Shown one piece after another: positions 1 through 10,324 of a stretch of DNA of 64,000 nucleotides (positions are counted from its first letter, which is position 1; every line of letters starts with the position of its first letter). The DNA is from Diphasiastrum complanatum (Eukaryota; Streptophyta; Lycopodiopsida; Lycopodiales; Lycopodiaceae). Where the stretch lies: NCBI GenBank assembly GCA_029204225.1, contig CM055113.1, forward strand, positions 8,149,352-8,213,351, read 5' to 3'. A program made the translations under genes and the position numbers. Under the pieces are notes generated by a model, which made no database searches, was not told where the DNA came from, and saw only the letters and a list, made by a program, of their open reading frames with translations.

Positions 1-330
1 GATCAACGCGTTGGCATGAGAGAGATGTTCTCTTCTCACCAATAGTATGACTAGCTATTGCTAATCTGTAAACTCACTCTGGAGTTATCTCTGATTGTCT
101 GTCTATGTCTGCGACTGACTGCCTTGTATCCTTCATTGATCCCTTTATGTGATCAATCTAGGAAACTGATTAAGTTAAAAGATCTAATGAAAAGAAATGC
201 ATTAGCCTTAAACAAAACTGATTCCAATCTTCTGTCATTGTCCTCTTTGAATCATCCGCCTTCTGCTCATTGTGTTGTGCCTTCACGTTGCAGGCCTTCG
301 CTTTTGCTAAAGGATGTTTTGCGACTTTAA
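1..330. repeat. Diverged inverted-repeat partner of 23,120-23,465
   Basis: Read as its reverse complement, 23,120-23,465 follows this stretch almost throughout. Shared landmarks are a TTGGCA...AGAGAG block, GACTAGCTA(T/C)TGCTAATCT, GTCATTGTC and TGCCTTCACG. The two copies have many substitutions and small indels, so they are old. I see no coding signal. It is probably an LTR or other TE fragment of unknown family, and the window start may truncate it. Confidence 0.6.
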
Positions 331-1064
331 GAGTAGTGTCGCTTTTTCAAGGGTAAGTGTCCCTTTTCTAAGGGCAAGTTTTCGTGAAAAACTCGATAGT
401 AGTTCTAAAAGGGTTTAAAGGCATTTTGGCGACAGTGTTGCTTTTTTCTGAAAGGCAAAAAATGCGACAGTACGACAGAAACCTTTTTAAGGGCAGTGTC
501 CCTTTTTCTAAAGAGACAAAAAATGCTACAGTAGGACAGAAACCATATTTCAGGGCAAGTGTCATTTTTTCTTGAAAGGCAAAAAAGCTGAAGGGCGAAA
601 AAGCTGACTGCAGGGCAGAAAACAGTTCTAAGGCTAGTGTCCCACCTTTAAGGGAAGGCTCTTTTTAAGGGCAGGTGTAGCTGTTTCTAAAAGGCAAAAA
701 AGTCGAAGGGCGAAAAAGTCGACTTTAGGGCAAAAACCGGTTCTAAGGCAAACGTCGCTTTTCTAAGGGTGAGTGTCCCTTTTTCTAAGGGTCTAAACCT
801 TTCTAAGGCATTTTAGGGACAATGTTGCCTTTTTTGCAAAAATGCGAAAAATGAGACCATGTCGGAAAAAGTTCTCAAAATTATTTTGTAAGTGTTTTAG
901 ACCTAGTGCTGAATTTTCTTCATGACACAAAAAAGTGAACTGTGTGACAAAACAGCTCAAAAGTGTAGACTGTGCGAAACATAGTTCAAAATGCACAGTC
1001 GCTAAAAACAACAAAGGAAAAACTAAGGAAAAATGCCAAGGCTTTGAAAGATAGAAACTAATAG
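331..1064. repeat. Degenerate short tandem repeats built on AAGGGCAAGTGTC-like words
   Basis: This stretch is built from variants of AAGGGC(A)AGTGTCCCTTTTTCTAA and AAGGGCGAAAAAG(C/T)(C/T)GA. They recur every few tens of bases with irregular spacing. Short ORFs here follow the repeat and do not look like genes. The block interrupts the expected continuation of the LTR at 1,065-1,621. Similar GCGACA/AAAAATGCGA words recur near 3,290-3,480 and 24,480-24,540. Confidence 0.5.
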
Positions 1065-1621
1065 TTTTTTCAAACTCATGGGGATCCACGCTTGATTCTT
1101 ACTGGACCCCTTAAACATAGACTCTCTAATCCTATTGGATGTGTGATTCATCATCTCTAACTTTTGATTGGACCCTTCAAACAAATCTCTCACTTATGAT
1201 TGGACCCTTTGACTTTTGCTAACACATTGACTTGATTACTCATCAGATTACATCTACACATGTGTCACAAGCCTAACCACCTCTAGTTTGCATCACAATC
1301 TACTTTTGGCCAAATTTAGGCTTTACATGTGGATTTGACCATTTTGACCTCTATGCTAATTTTGGACCTATCAAGGTTCTACACCAAAATGCTTGATACA
1401 AAATTTTTATGTTACCCCTAAAGTCAACATGACTAAACTCTATTTACTTTTTCTACATTTGGGAACATGCTCCACACATGTGATATTTTCTCACAAACTT
1501 GTCTATGCATATTCTTTACCAAGGTTTATCTAGTGGTGTTATTGACCTTTAAAATTGAATTTGTGGAATATTCCAATAGAAACACAAAAATATCCAAGAT
1601 AGATTTTGACAATTTTTCACA
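1065..1621 (-). mobile_element. 3' LTR fragment of copia element D
   Basis: On the - strand this begins TGTGAAAAATTGTC right after a short polypurine stretch (TTTTAGGAG). It is an inverted copy of 18,987-19,470, the 5' LTR of element D. Similarity ends near 1,065, where an unrelated repeat takes over, so the remaining ~0.8 kb of the LTR is missing. It marks the far end of element D, whose protease/integrase remnant lies at 8,786-9,330 on the same strand. Confidence 0.75.
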
Positions 1622-1720
1622 CTCCTAAAATACTAGCTTGGTAAGATCAAGGAGTTTGTGAAACTTTTTGGGTGGATCCTTCGGTATGCATATGAAGTAA
1701 AAAACTAGCAAAAGGATCCA

Positions 1721-2509
1721 TCATAGCAACACCCTCACCATATCCATGATAAGATCTCTTTGGTAGAAATCATTTGCCAACATCTTTGAAGAGCATTCCA
1801 CCAATTTGCCACTATATCCATGTGCTTCCTCCATGCTTGATGATGATCTTTGATTTAAAAGTACCACTTGCATGAAGATGGCTGCACCATGAATCAGAGG
1901 CTTCCATGCCTCATAAATATCACAAAGATCATAGAGATCAAGACCATAAGATGAGCAAAAGTGTCGATCATCAAGATTAAGCATTCTAGCTTGACTAGTC
2001 CACATACTATGAACTATATCCATAATGGATCTAATCCTGAAATCAAATACAATCTTTATCTTATTGAGGCTAAACACTTGCTCAAGGATGTAAGTGTCCT
2101 TCAAGGATGATTCACTTAATCTCAAGAGAAGTTTACAAATTGCCTCAGACCATGTAAAAACATGATTTTTCAAACTATGAACAACAACCTCATTCTTGCT
2201 CTTACTAGATCCAAGAGCATACTTTTGATGAGACAATATCTTGCTTTCTAAGCAGTTTGGAAACATATCTTATCGATGAATGACAAGTAATACGTCCATA
2301 CTAGAGGCATGATACAAGACAAGCATGACCTCACTCCAACTATGAGATGCAGAAACCTCATAAAAGTAAGATGGTACAGAAAGTAATGAAAGAGAAGCAT
2401 GAGAGAATATGTTGAAGTGAATAACGCCTGAAACTTGCCTCTCTTTACCATAAAAAATGATCCATAAAGACTTAGCCATCCATCTTGAAGACCCCCTTGA
2501 AATCATATG
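1721..2509 (-). pseudogene. Unrecognised coding-like stretch, one in-frame stop
   Basis: A - strand frame runs from just after a TAG near 2,555 to 1,721, broken by a single TAA at 2,272-2,270. This gives about 78 plus 181 codons. The predicted sequence is mixed, with no low complexity, and includes SSYGLDLYDLCDIYEAWKP. It does not resemble gag, protease, integrase, reverse transcriptase or RNase H. It lies between the pol remnant of element D and D's 3' LTR, so it could be a host exon captured by the retroelement or a fragment of an older insertion. I do not recognise the family. Confidence 0.35.
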
Positions 2510-3500
2510 TTGAGGATGTCGGAAATAGGTGAGTAATGGAATAGCGGAAACTTCCTACTTCCAATGCATGACTACGCCTATAAAAAATTGAACAAAGCAA
2601 TAGTGATGGGAATCACGTCCAATCTTAAGCAGCTAACTTTTGCTAGATACTAAGTGACTACATAGCCAAACATAAAGTATTGAATTCTCAGACAATTTCT
2701 ACTACTTACAAAAGCAATACAGAGATGCATGCATTTTGACACAAACTGAACGCAATAAGGAAATAGTATTGATTAAAAAAAAAAACAAGATCAGATGCTA
2801 ATGATTGCAAAACAATAGCAGATAAAAACCGCACACTCTAAGGCTATCTTTGAGTAACTGAGAATAAGTCCGAAATAAGCGACTTTGCTGGTAAGTAGTA
2901 ACACAATAGCAACTCTCAAATAAATCTCTAAAAGACTGAGCTAGGATGCTCAAGAGAGTTCAAGCTTGAAAGCTTGATAGTGAGCTAACTACAATACATT
3001 CTGGTTGTGAATGATCTACTTGATAAGGGCGCAAGAAGCGTTGTGTAATAACACTCAACTCCTTCACAATTCACAATGTTGATTGATCATTGATAATGAG
3101 ATGTATGAACAACTAATTTATACTACATGTTTAGGTCTTCAAATGCGATTGCCAGTTGGTTGGAGTCCACTGGCATTCATCCAGTTCCTTCTCAGAAATA
3201 ATTACTAATAAGCGGCGATGATTGCCATAAACAATTTTCTGCATAAGTGAACTAAAACTGTCACTTTGCATAAATGACAAACTGCCACAGGCGACAATGT
3301 TGCAAAAAGGTGGCAATGTCGGCTTTTGGAGAAATACAACAATGTCGCAAAATCTCATGTGCCAAAGTCATTCTCTTAACATTTGAGGCACTTTGAAAAA
3401 TGCAAAAAAAGCGACATTGCATTTTTACACGAGATTCCTGACAGGTGACACTATCGGGTTTCTAGAGAGAGAAAATATAGCACTGTTGTCAGACTCTGTG
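2510..3500. other. No gene seen
   Basis: AT-rich sequence without a supportable ORF. A stretch near 3,250-3,480 repeats GCGACA and CAATGTCG words like those at 331-1,064. I see no LTR boundary or terminal repeat here. Confidence 0.5.
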
Positions 3501-3559
3501 TATTTCTGCAAACTATGTAAAAACACGGAAAAATTCACACAGAACTGAATAAACAGTTG

Positions 3560-3701
3560 GATGAAGATGAAAAAATCGATTAGTCGAATAGTAGGAAGGA
3601 GAATAATGCAACAGAGGAGGCTCCTCCTCAAACCTCGACCCCATCACATCTTGATGGTCTTCAATAGATATGATTTGAGATGCATCTTGATATGTCTTAA
3701 T
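3560..3701 (-). pseudogene. Copia element D pol linker, downstream side of the LARD-1 insertion
   Basis: If LARD-1 and one copy of its 5-bp duplication are set aside, the - strand frame ending at 8,786 (the HSTLERAE end of the integrase-side remnant) continues in frame here. The continuation reads IKTYQDASQ and then an acidic EEEPP stretch. This fits the spacer between integrase and reverse transcriptase in copia polyproteins. Frame continuity across the insertion supports both the assignment and the insertion boundaries. The reverse transcriptase itself is not present downstream. Confidence 0.6.
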
Positions 3702-3706
3702 CTCGG

Positions 3707-4951
3707 TGTTGTAAAGCTACCTTTACAAGCTTTACTTCCGGCGCCATCGGCGCCAGCTATGTCCCCGGCGCCAGCAGCGCCCTTGCTGCTCCCGGCGCCA
3801 ACGGCGCCGGCGCCGCTCCCGGCGCCACTGTGACCAAAATCCAGCCGGCGCCAAGTTCCTATGGCTGAAAATCTTTGATCGGTTCTAGCAAAGTCCAGAG
3901 AGCTCAGATCGATGTGCAATCACCTCACACGATCTAGGCATGATTAAAGGAAGCCTAGGGATCAATAAAATCTAGAGAGAGAAAATGACTTTCTAGAAAG
4001 AGAAAATTCTAGAGAGAGAAAAACGTGCTTTACCAGCTTGGGTAGAGTGCTTGGTATGAGGGGGGTTGCCGAATCACACCAATACTATAGGGGAGTGCGG
4101 GTTGCGACTCAGGGCGAGCTCCAACCAAGTCTCAGCCTCCCTTGCTGGAATGTTGTCATGGCTCTCGCCTTGGCATGCTAGCGCCCCGGAGACTAGGGTC
4201 GGTCACACATTTGAAATGTAATCTTCTCAGATTTATCAATAAAGTGGGATTTTTCTCAAACTGACTCTGATTACCTTCTGGGTTTCAGTGTTCGGTAAAA
4301 GCGCCAGTTGTAAGGCCGCTTTCAAAATTTTTAACTTGGCACATAGCTGAGGGTCATATCCCGGGACGTCAGCGGTATGCCGTCAGGACCATTCGGTCCG
4401 TGGCGCCAGCGGTATGCTGTCGGGACCATTTGGTCCAGGAACTGGTTGTTTCCATATCTGTCGCGGCTTGTGGTTCTGAGTGTGCCTTGCATGAACGTGA
4501 ATGGGTTAAGCTCTTGGGGAACGGGCTCTAACCTGTCGGCTGAGTTGGATGGCTTGCTTGGGTGGATGTTACCTGTTTATGGCTGTCCAGTCTGGCGTGG
4601 TGCCAGGTTGGCTTCCAGCGCTCGTGACGAAGCTTTCAGTTGGTTAAGTCTGATGTAAGTCAAACCACTTGCTTGGAATGGATGTTACTCGTTTGTAACG
4701 AAGCTTCGAGTTGGTTAAGTTTGATGTATGTCGGGCGGCTTGCTTGGAGGGAAGTCACCCACGTCGGGACCCCCGATCTGGCATGGCGCCAGGTTGGATC
4801 TCAATGTTGGTTTTCGGAACTTCAAGTTGGTTAAGTCTGATCGTTGTTGGCGAGTTGGCTGCTTGTATGTCAAGTGGGTTTGGATGGCAAGAGTTGAAGG
4901 CTGGGAAGCTAAGTCGTGGTTCCCGGCTCCCTTTGGGATGCCTGCGCTACA
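3707..4951 (+). repeat. LARD-1 5' LTR
   Basis: A 1,245-bp LTR, TG...CA ended. A cluster of GGCGCC hexamers lies at about 3,738-3,860. AATAAA-like words occur near 3,963 and 4,238, and several short reading frames are shared by all LTR copies. Those frames (the PSGPFGPW and SGGLLGGK peptides) are simple consequences of LTR conservation. Confidence 0.9.
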
Positions 4952-4953
4952 TG

Positions 4954-4967
4954 TGGTATCAGAGCCG
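4954..4967 (+). promoter_or_regulatory. LARD-1 primer-binding site (initiator Met tRNA)
   Basis: TGGTATCAGAGCCG begins two bases after the 5' LTR. TGGTATCAGAGC is the usual plant LTR-element site complementary to the 3' end of initiator methionine tRNA, which primes minus-strand DNA synthesis. LARD-2 has the same site on its own strand at 30,603-30,591. Confidence 0.9.
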
Positions 4968-5041
4968 ACTGGCCGGTCAGCTATGCGGATCTCACGGAAA
5001 TGGCCACGGTTTGGGGTTCATCAAGACAACTGTTGTGCAAG

Positions 5042-5427
5042 GTGCTGCCCACAGTGTAAGCACGGGTGCGTCCACGGTCGGGGTGGTCAGCAGAACGGGG
5101 GACTTGATGAGTCAAGGTGCTGCCCTTGAGGTGTAAGCATGGTCAGTTCTCGCGGTTCGGGCCTGGCATTGTCTGCACGTAGGACGGATGAGGCAAAGTG
5201 CTGCCTAGGGAGGTGAAAGCACGGTCTGTAACTTGTGGGGTGCGGGGCGACATATTCGAACTGTACGGGTTAACCATTGATACAGAGATGCTGTTCGAAT
5301 TCGGGTGTAAAGCACGGGTGGTTAGCTGCCGGTGCGGGATAGCTGCCGATCGTTTAGCTATAAGGGCTATCGACCAAAAAGTGGTGGGGCGTGACTGAGG
5401 CAATGTGCTGCTTAATGGTGAAAGCAC
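5042..5427 (+). repeat. Array of four GTGCT...AGCAC stem-loop units
   Basis: Four units place GTGCT and its complement AGCAC (AGCAT in unit 2) 12-13 bases apart: 5,042-5,063, 5,117-5,139, 5,198-5,222 and 5,405-5,427. Each has the form (TGAGGCAA)GTGCTGC...GTGAAAGCACGG, and the first three are spaced about 78-81 bp. The array lies just after the primer site, where LTR elements often place packaging or dimerisation signals. LARD-2 keeps the same units at about 30,135-30,540. Confidence 0.7.
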
Positions 5428-5705
5428 GGATAGTTGGAGGAGTGTCCTATGTGGGCTGATTCCGTGATCGATTTGTATGGGCACGGCCAGGCAAAGGTCC
5501 GTTGGCAGGACCATCTTAAAGGGGGACCTTGTCTTTGTTACTTGTTAGTAAACCTGCCTGAGTGTCTTACTTGTACGTATTTGTGGTGAGTCTTAGTACT
5601 CGTGCTTTGCCTGGTTTGCATGATTGCTTGTGATACAAGGAGCTGATGGCTCGAGAAGGAACCTTTTCTTTTGAAGGCTGATGCCATCAAACAAAGAGGA
5701 CTACA

Positions 5706-6211
5706 GAATCTGTGGGGCGGATTTGCAGTTCAAGTACTCACACGTGAACGACAACGAAATGACTCAATGTTTGCAAAGGATGGATGGCTAGCCTGTTTCT
5801 TGGGTTAGTTTCATTTGCGACAACGCCCACCAGACGCAAGCAGGAAGTCAAAAGTTGGAAAGGGCCATTTCAGGGGAGATCTTCTATGGAGCAGTTGGTT
5901 TTCATTTTGGGACGGCCACCTTCGGAACTGAAACTCACTGAGCATGGGCGATATCCAGAATCTATGCGGCGGATTTGCAGTTCAAGTACTCGCACGTGAA
6001 CGACAACGAAATGACTCAATGTTTGCAAAGGATGGATGGCTAGCCTGTTTCTTGGGTTAGTTTCATTTGCGACAACGCCCACCAGACGCAAGCAGGAAGT
6101 CAAAAGTTGGAAAGGGCAATTTCAGGGGAGATCTTCTATAGCAGTTGGTCTTCATTTTGGGACGGGCACCTTCGGAACTGAAACTCACTGAGCATGGGTG
6201 ATATCCAGTAT
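5706..6211 (+). repeat. ~252-bp tandem duplication inside LARD-1
   Basis: The block starting GCGGATTTGCAGTTCAAG occurs at about 5,706 and again at about 5,961. Both copies run through the GACTCAATG...ACTGAAACTC text. LARD-2 has the block once (about 29,605-29,850). The duplication, plus a 72-bp deletion in LARD-2's 3' LTR, accounts for the size difference between the two elements. Confidence 0.85.
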
Positions 6212-6895
6212 CAGTTGGGTTTTTTCTCAAAGGGGAAAAGACTAGGATCCTCTTCAGAGATTGGCAACGAGTTGGATCGAGCCATAATCCTAGCAGATGG
6301 GAAGCAAAGTGTTGGAAAGGCTTTTTGTCCGAAGAACTCTACTCTAAGTCCGATCAGCTGATTTATTAAGTGGAGGGGAACTATCACACATACCTCTCTC
6401 TTGGGGCAAATTTTGAATGAAAGTTGATCAAAATGGGGGCAAATTCAAGGTGACCTAGCCATACTCACATGAGGAGACTGGCGAACTTTGGACCTAATAA
6501 GTTGACAAGTTTTTGTTGTGGAAAGGAAAGTTTGTTATAGGCTTTCTCTGGACCAGCAATGATGAGGAAACATATGAGTACGCTGGCTTGTGTTGCGTGT
6601 AAGGCAGCTGATCAATGAAGGAATTGTGAAAGTTGAGTCTTGCATGAGAGACTTGGTATTTCGAACGGACGCTAAGGGACAATTTGCGTTGAGATCGGAT
6701 TCGTGCAAACTCTGGGTGCATGTTTCTGATTCAAAGAGAGCTACTTGAAGCCAAGCTCGATGTACACTTCTTGTTTTGACTGTGAGGCAACTAACCAGTG
6801 ATGGAATTGTGAAAGTCAAGTTTTGCGCGACGGACATGGTGCTTCAAACAAACGCGAAGAGATAGTTCGGATGCGGATCAAACTGGTGCGACCCT

Positions 6896-7087
6896 TTGGC
6901 TTTCCACGAGGTCAATGGTTACATTTGGGCTGATTCAAAGAGCTACTTCAAGCTAAGTGAGAGGTGCATTGCGGAGTACTCAATCTTTGCCTACCTTAAA
7001 GAGCCAAGATGGAAAAGTATCAAGATCAGGCTTGGACAAAGAGAGAAATCAAGGTGCAGAAGCAACAAGGCACGGAGTGGACCATAA
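6896..7087 (+). CDS. Short ORF shared by both LARD copies (63 codons)
   Basis: A 63-codon frame beginning MAFHEVNGYIW is also open in LARD-2 at 28,910-28,719 (- strand), with three amino-acid differences visible. I recognise no domain. Open frames of this length are expected between copies this similar, so conservation here may only reflect recent common origin. It could equally be a decayed piece of a former gag. Confidence 0.25.
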   Translation: MAFHEVNGYIWADSKSYFKLSERCIAEYSIFAYLKEPRWKSIKIRLGQREKSRCRSNKARSGP

Positions 7088-7525
7088 AGTGGGCAATCAA
7101 ATGATAAATCCTTCGGCTCAGGGAGCCTTGATACCTGTGCGGAACTGAACAAATATGGAGCTCAGGGAGCTCAACACAAAATGCATCAAGGACAAATCAG
7201 GAGCTCAAAGGAGTTCCAAAGTCGAAAGTCAGAAGCGACAGGGGCGAACATTTCAAAGAAAGGCCTTTGTCACCAGTTAATAAGGTTCTCGGGTTTTACG
7301 AAAGCGATATCAAATCTACGCTTTTCCCAGACAAAGATATATTTTCAAGTTATGTAATTTTTCAGTACAAAGAGCTGAGCCTCCGACTTGTGGTGTGCCA
7401 GCTTCAATGTTAATAAAAAGTGGCCAGTAAATTGAGTACTGTGCCAAGTAGCTTAAATGTATAGTTATTTTAATTGGGAGACACCTTTACTTTAATCTGA
7501 CATCTGATGAGGACATCAGATTTTA

Positions 7526-7540
7526 TAAAGGTGGGGTGGA
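7526..7540 (+). promoter_or_regulatory. LARD-1 polypurine tract
   Basis: ATAAAGGTGGGGTGGA runs directly into the TG of the 3' LTR at 7,541. This is the usual place and composition for the plus-strand primer. LARD-2 has the same tract on its strand at about 28,266-28,283. Confidence 0.8.
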
Positions 7541-8785
7541 TGTTGTAAAGCTACCTTTACAAGCTTTACTTCCGGTGCCATCGGCGCCAGCTATGTCCCC
7601 GGCGCCAGCAGCGCCCCTGCTGCTCTCGGCGCCAACGGCGCCGGCGCCGCTCCCGGCGCCGATGTGACCAGAATCCAGCTGGCGCCAAGTTCCTATGGCT
7701 GAAAATCTTTGATCGGTTCTAGCAAAGTCCAGAGAGCTCAGAACGATGTGCAATCACCTCACACGATCTAGGCATGATTAAAGGAAGCCTAGGGATCAAT
7801 AAAATCTAGAGAGAGAAAATGACTTTCTAGAAAGAGAAAATCCTAGAGAGAGAAAAACGTGCTTTACCAGCTTGGGTAGAGTGCTTGGTATGAGGGGGGG
7901 TGCCGAATCACACCAATACTATAGGGGAGTGCGGGTTGCGACTCAGGGCGAGCTCCAACCAAGTCTCAGCCTCCCTTGCTGGAATGTTGTCATGGCTCTC
8001 GCCTTGGCATGCTAGCGCCCCGGAGACTAGGGTCGGTCACACAGTTGAAATGTAACCTTCTCAGATTTATCAATAAAGTGGGATTTTTCTCAAACTGACT
8101 CTGATTACCTTCTGGGTTTCAGTGTTCGGTAAAAGCGCTAGTTGTAAGGCCGCTTTCAAAATTTTTAACTTGGCACATAGCTGAGGGTCGTATCCCGGGA
8201 CGCCAGCGGTATGCCGTCAGGACCATTCGGTCCGTGGTGCCAGCGGTATGCTGTCGGGACCATTTGGTCCAGGAACTGGTTGTTTTCATATCTGTCGCGG
8301 CTTGTGGTTCTTAGTGTGCCTTGCATGAACGTGAATGGGTTAAGCTCTTGGGGAACGGGCTCTAACCTGTCGGCTGAGTTGGATGGCTTGCTTGGGTGGA
8401 TGTTACCTGTTTATGGCTGTCCAGTCTGGCGTGGCGCCAGGTTGGCTTCCAGCGCTCGTGACGAAGCTTTCAGTTGAATAAGTCTGATGTAAGTCAAACC
8501 ACTTGCTTGGAATGGATGTTACTCGTTTGTAACGAAGCTTCGAGTTGGTTAAGTTTGATGTATGTCGGGCGGCTTGCTTGGAGGGAAGTCACCCACGTCG
8601 GGACCCCCCATCTGGCATGGCACCAGGTTGGATCTCAATGTTGGTTTTCGGAACTTCAAGTTGGTTAAGTCTGATCGTTGTTGGCGAGTTGGCTGCTTGT
8701 ATGTCAAGTGGGTTTGGATGGCAAGAGTTGAAGGCTGAGAAGCTAAGTCGTGGTTCCCGGCTCCCTTTGGGATGCCTGCGCTACA
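7541..8785 (+). repeat. LARD-1 3' LTR
   Basis: A 1,245-bp LTR equal in length to the 5' copy, followed by CTCGG. Several GGCGCC motifs of the 5' LTR have become GGTGCC or are otherwise altered. Most differences between the two LTRs look like C/T or G/A changes. Confidence 0.9.
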
Positions 8786-9330
8786 CTCGGCCCTTTCCAA
8801 GGTTGAATGTAGATCTTCATAAAGTATGACACCTTTACTCTTAATCACTTTTGAAATAGAGAGTATAAAGGCTTTATAGGCCTCCTCGGTGGATAAGCAT
8901 CCAACCATGATCCATGAGCTTGGATCATCCTTCCTCTTTGTTTCCAAGGAAATATGTGCAAAGTAAGATCCTCCAAAGACACTAAGGCAATCAATCTTAG
9001 GGATCCAATTTGTAGATGCCTTCATATCTTGATCCATGAGCAAGGATCTCACCATACTTCTTGATCACACAATTGTCAATTTGGAAATTGACATCAAGGC
9101 CACCGTCAAGTAATTGGTCAACACTTAAAAGATTCTTTGTAAGCTTTGGAACAAAAAGAATCTTGTGAAGAGATAGAACTTTTGATGATGCAAGCTTCAA
9201 GAGAATAGTCCCTACTCCAATTTTGCACTCTTGATCACTTGAAATATATATGGACTTCTTGATTCCTTCATAAGGCATAATAGATGAGAAGGAATCCTTG
9301 GAGGTACACATATGAGATGATGCTCCACTA
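8786..9330 (-). pseudogene. Copia element D: protease-to-integrase remnant
   Basis: On the - strand the frame starts at the retroviral-type protease motif (SSGASSHMC, normally DSGA). It runs through the protease tail with the LTKNLLSVDQLL signature of copia polyproteins, to EGIYKLDP at about 8,997. A stop and deletion join this to the C-terminal part of integrase (CLSVFGGSYFAHI...EAYKAFIL...KGVILYED). The whole integrase core is missing. The 5' edge is the junction with the LTR of element B. The matching upstream half of D (gag and WYIDSG) lies at 20,407-21,162 in the opposite orientation. The other edge is the LARD-1 insertion. Confidence 0.8.
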
Positions 9331-9601
9331 CTTAGATTTTGCTTTGAACAGGAACACAGATCATGCTACACAATAACACAGACAGAAAACACTTTTCAGA
9401 GCAAGCTCACATAGCAACTATATTTCTCAAAATGAAATTACACTATACATATAGTTGTTCACTTAGGCAACCCATGCATGACCCAAGTTGCCGTTGGCAG
9501 GATGCGTGTCCTGTCGACTTGCCTCGTGGCGAGGCCAATTGGCCCTTATCAACTGATAGGACCCACAGTACCGTAGCACAGTGATTCTACTTTGATTCTA
9601 A
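9331..9601 (-). repeat. Copia element B 3' LTR
   Basis: On the - strand a polypurine run (AAGGGAGAGAG) is followed by TTAGAATCAAAGTAG, which opens a ~270-bp repeat. It contains GTGGGTCCTATCAGTTGATAA and the GCCTCGCCACGAGGC palindrome. The first ~155 bp are repeated in the opposite orientation at 21,163-21,317. The outer flank shares TAGTGGAG with the flank of that second copy. I cannot fix the last few bases of the boundary, because TG...CA ends are not obvious. Confidence 0.75.
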
Positions 9602-9660
9602 CTCTCTCCCTTAAAGTAGAGTCTATTTTTTTTTATACTGTCGTATACATAGCTTTAAAG

Positions 9661-9942
9661 TCAACAAACTTTAAGTACAGAAAGCTTTGATCTAAACTTA
9701 TCAAACTTTTCTCCAAGGGGCTTAGTGAAAATATAAGCTAGTTGTTCTTCTGTACTACAATGAACAACATGAATTTCATGACTCAGCAGCCTCTCACATA
9801 TAAAGTGATACTGAATCTCAATGTGTTTGGTTCTCGCATGGAACACTAGACTCTTTGCTAGCTGAATGCCACTCTGATTGTCGCTATGTAAAGTTGTGGA
9901 ATTTTTTTGCTTCATGCCAATTTCTTCCAAGATTTGTCTCAA
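9661..9942 (-). pseudogene. Copia element B: RNase H C-terminal region
   Basis: The - strand frame reads TTLHSDNQSGIQLAKS, then FHARTKHIEIQYHFICE, then AYIFTKPLGEKFDKFRSKL. This is the standard end of a copia polyprotein (D...A.. and H.K.IE..YHF signatures, then the TKPL tail). The stop lies about 60 bp before the 3' LTR, as expected. The frame between here and the RT fragment is broken. Confidence 0.85.
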
Positions 9943-10324
9943 CCATATAGCTTCTTGTGCAACACTTCACATTGCGTTATACTTTGTTTCTGTGGTGGAA
10001 AGAGCAATTGTACTTTGCTTCTTACTAGACCAGGAAAAGCAACTGCCACAAAGCTAGAATACATACCTTGTGGTGGATCTACGATCATCATAGTCACCTC
10101 CCCAATCCGCATCCACATAGCCACACAACTCAGGTAAACCCTCATGCTTTTTGTAAATCAAGCCATAATCTGAAGTGCCTTTTACATAATGAAAAATGCG
10201 CTTAGCTACCTTCCAATGCATTTATGTAGGTGCTGTCATAAACTGACTTACAATACCAGCAACATAGCATATAGTCGTGGTAAGGTAAATCAAGCTCCCT
10301 ACTAACTGCCTATACAACATAACA

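Larger units (their letters stand above)
3707..8785 (+). mobile_element. LARD-1: complete non-autonomous LTR retrotransposon
   Basis: Complete element of 5,079 bp with two 1,245-bp LTRs (3,707-4,951 and 7,541-8,785), each starting TGTTGTAAAG and ending GCGCTACA. A primer-binding site follows the 5' LTR and a polypurine tract precedes the 3' LTR. The flanks carry a 5-bp duplication, CTCGG, at 3,702-3,706 and 8,786-8,790. The ~2.6 kb interior encodes no recognisable gag, protease, integrase or RT, so it must use enzymes in trans, in the manner of large retrotransposon derivatives. The LTRs differ at scattered, mostly transition sites, which suggests a fairly recent insertion. It landed in the pol region of element D. 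LARD-2 at 27,095-31,848 is a second copy. Confidence 0.92.

Noticed and set aside
3561-3833. ORF rich in Pro-Ala at the LARD-1 LTR start
   Set aside because: It is the translation of the GGCGCC repeat and spans the element boundary.
4954-4967. tRNA gene fragment
   Set aside because: It is the complement of the initiator Met tRNA 3' end used as primer site, with no cloverleaf around it.
4377-5136. Overlapping ORFs in LARD LTRs repeated four times
   Set aside because: Their repetition follows LTR copy number. They cross the LTR end and primer site and have no domain.
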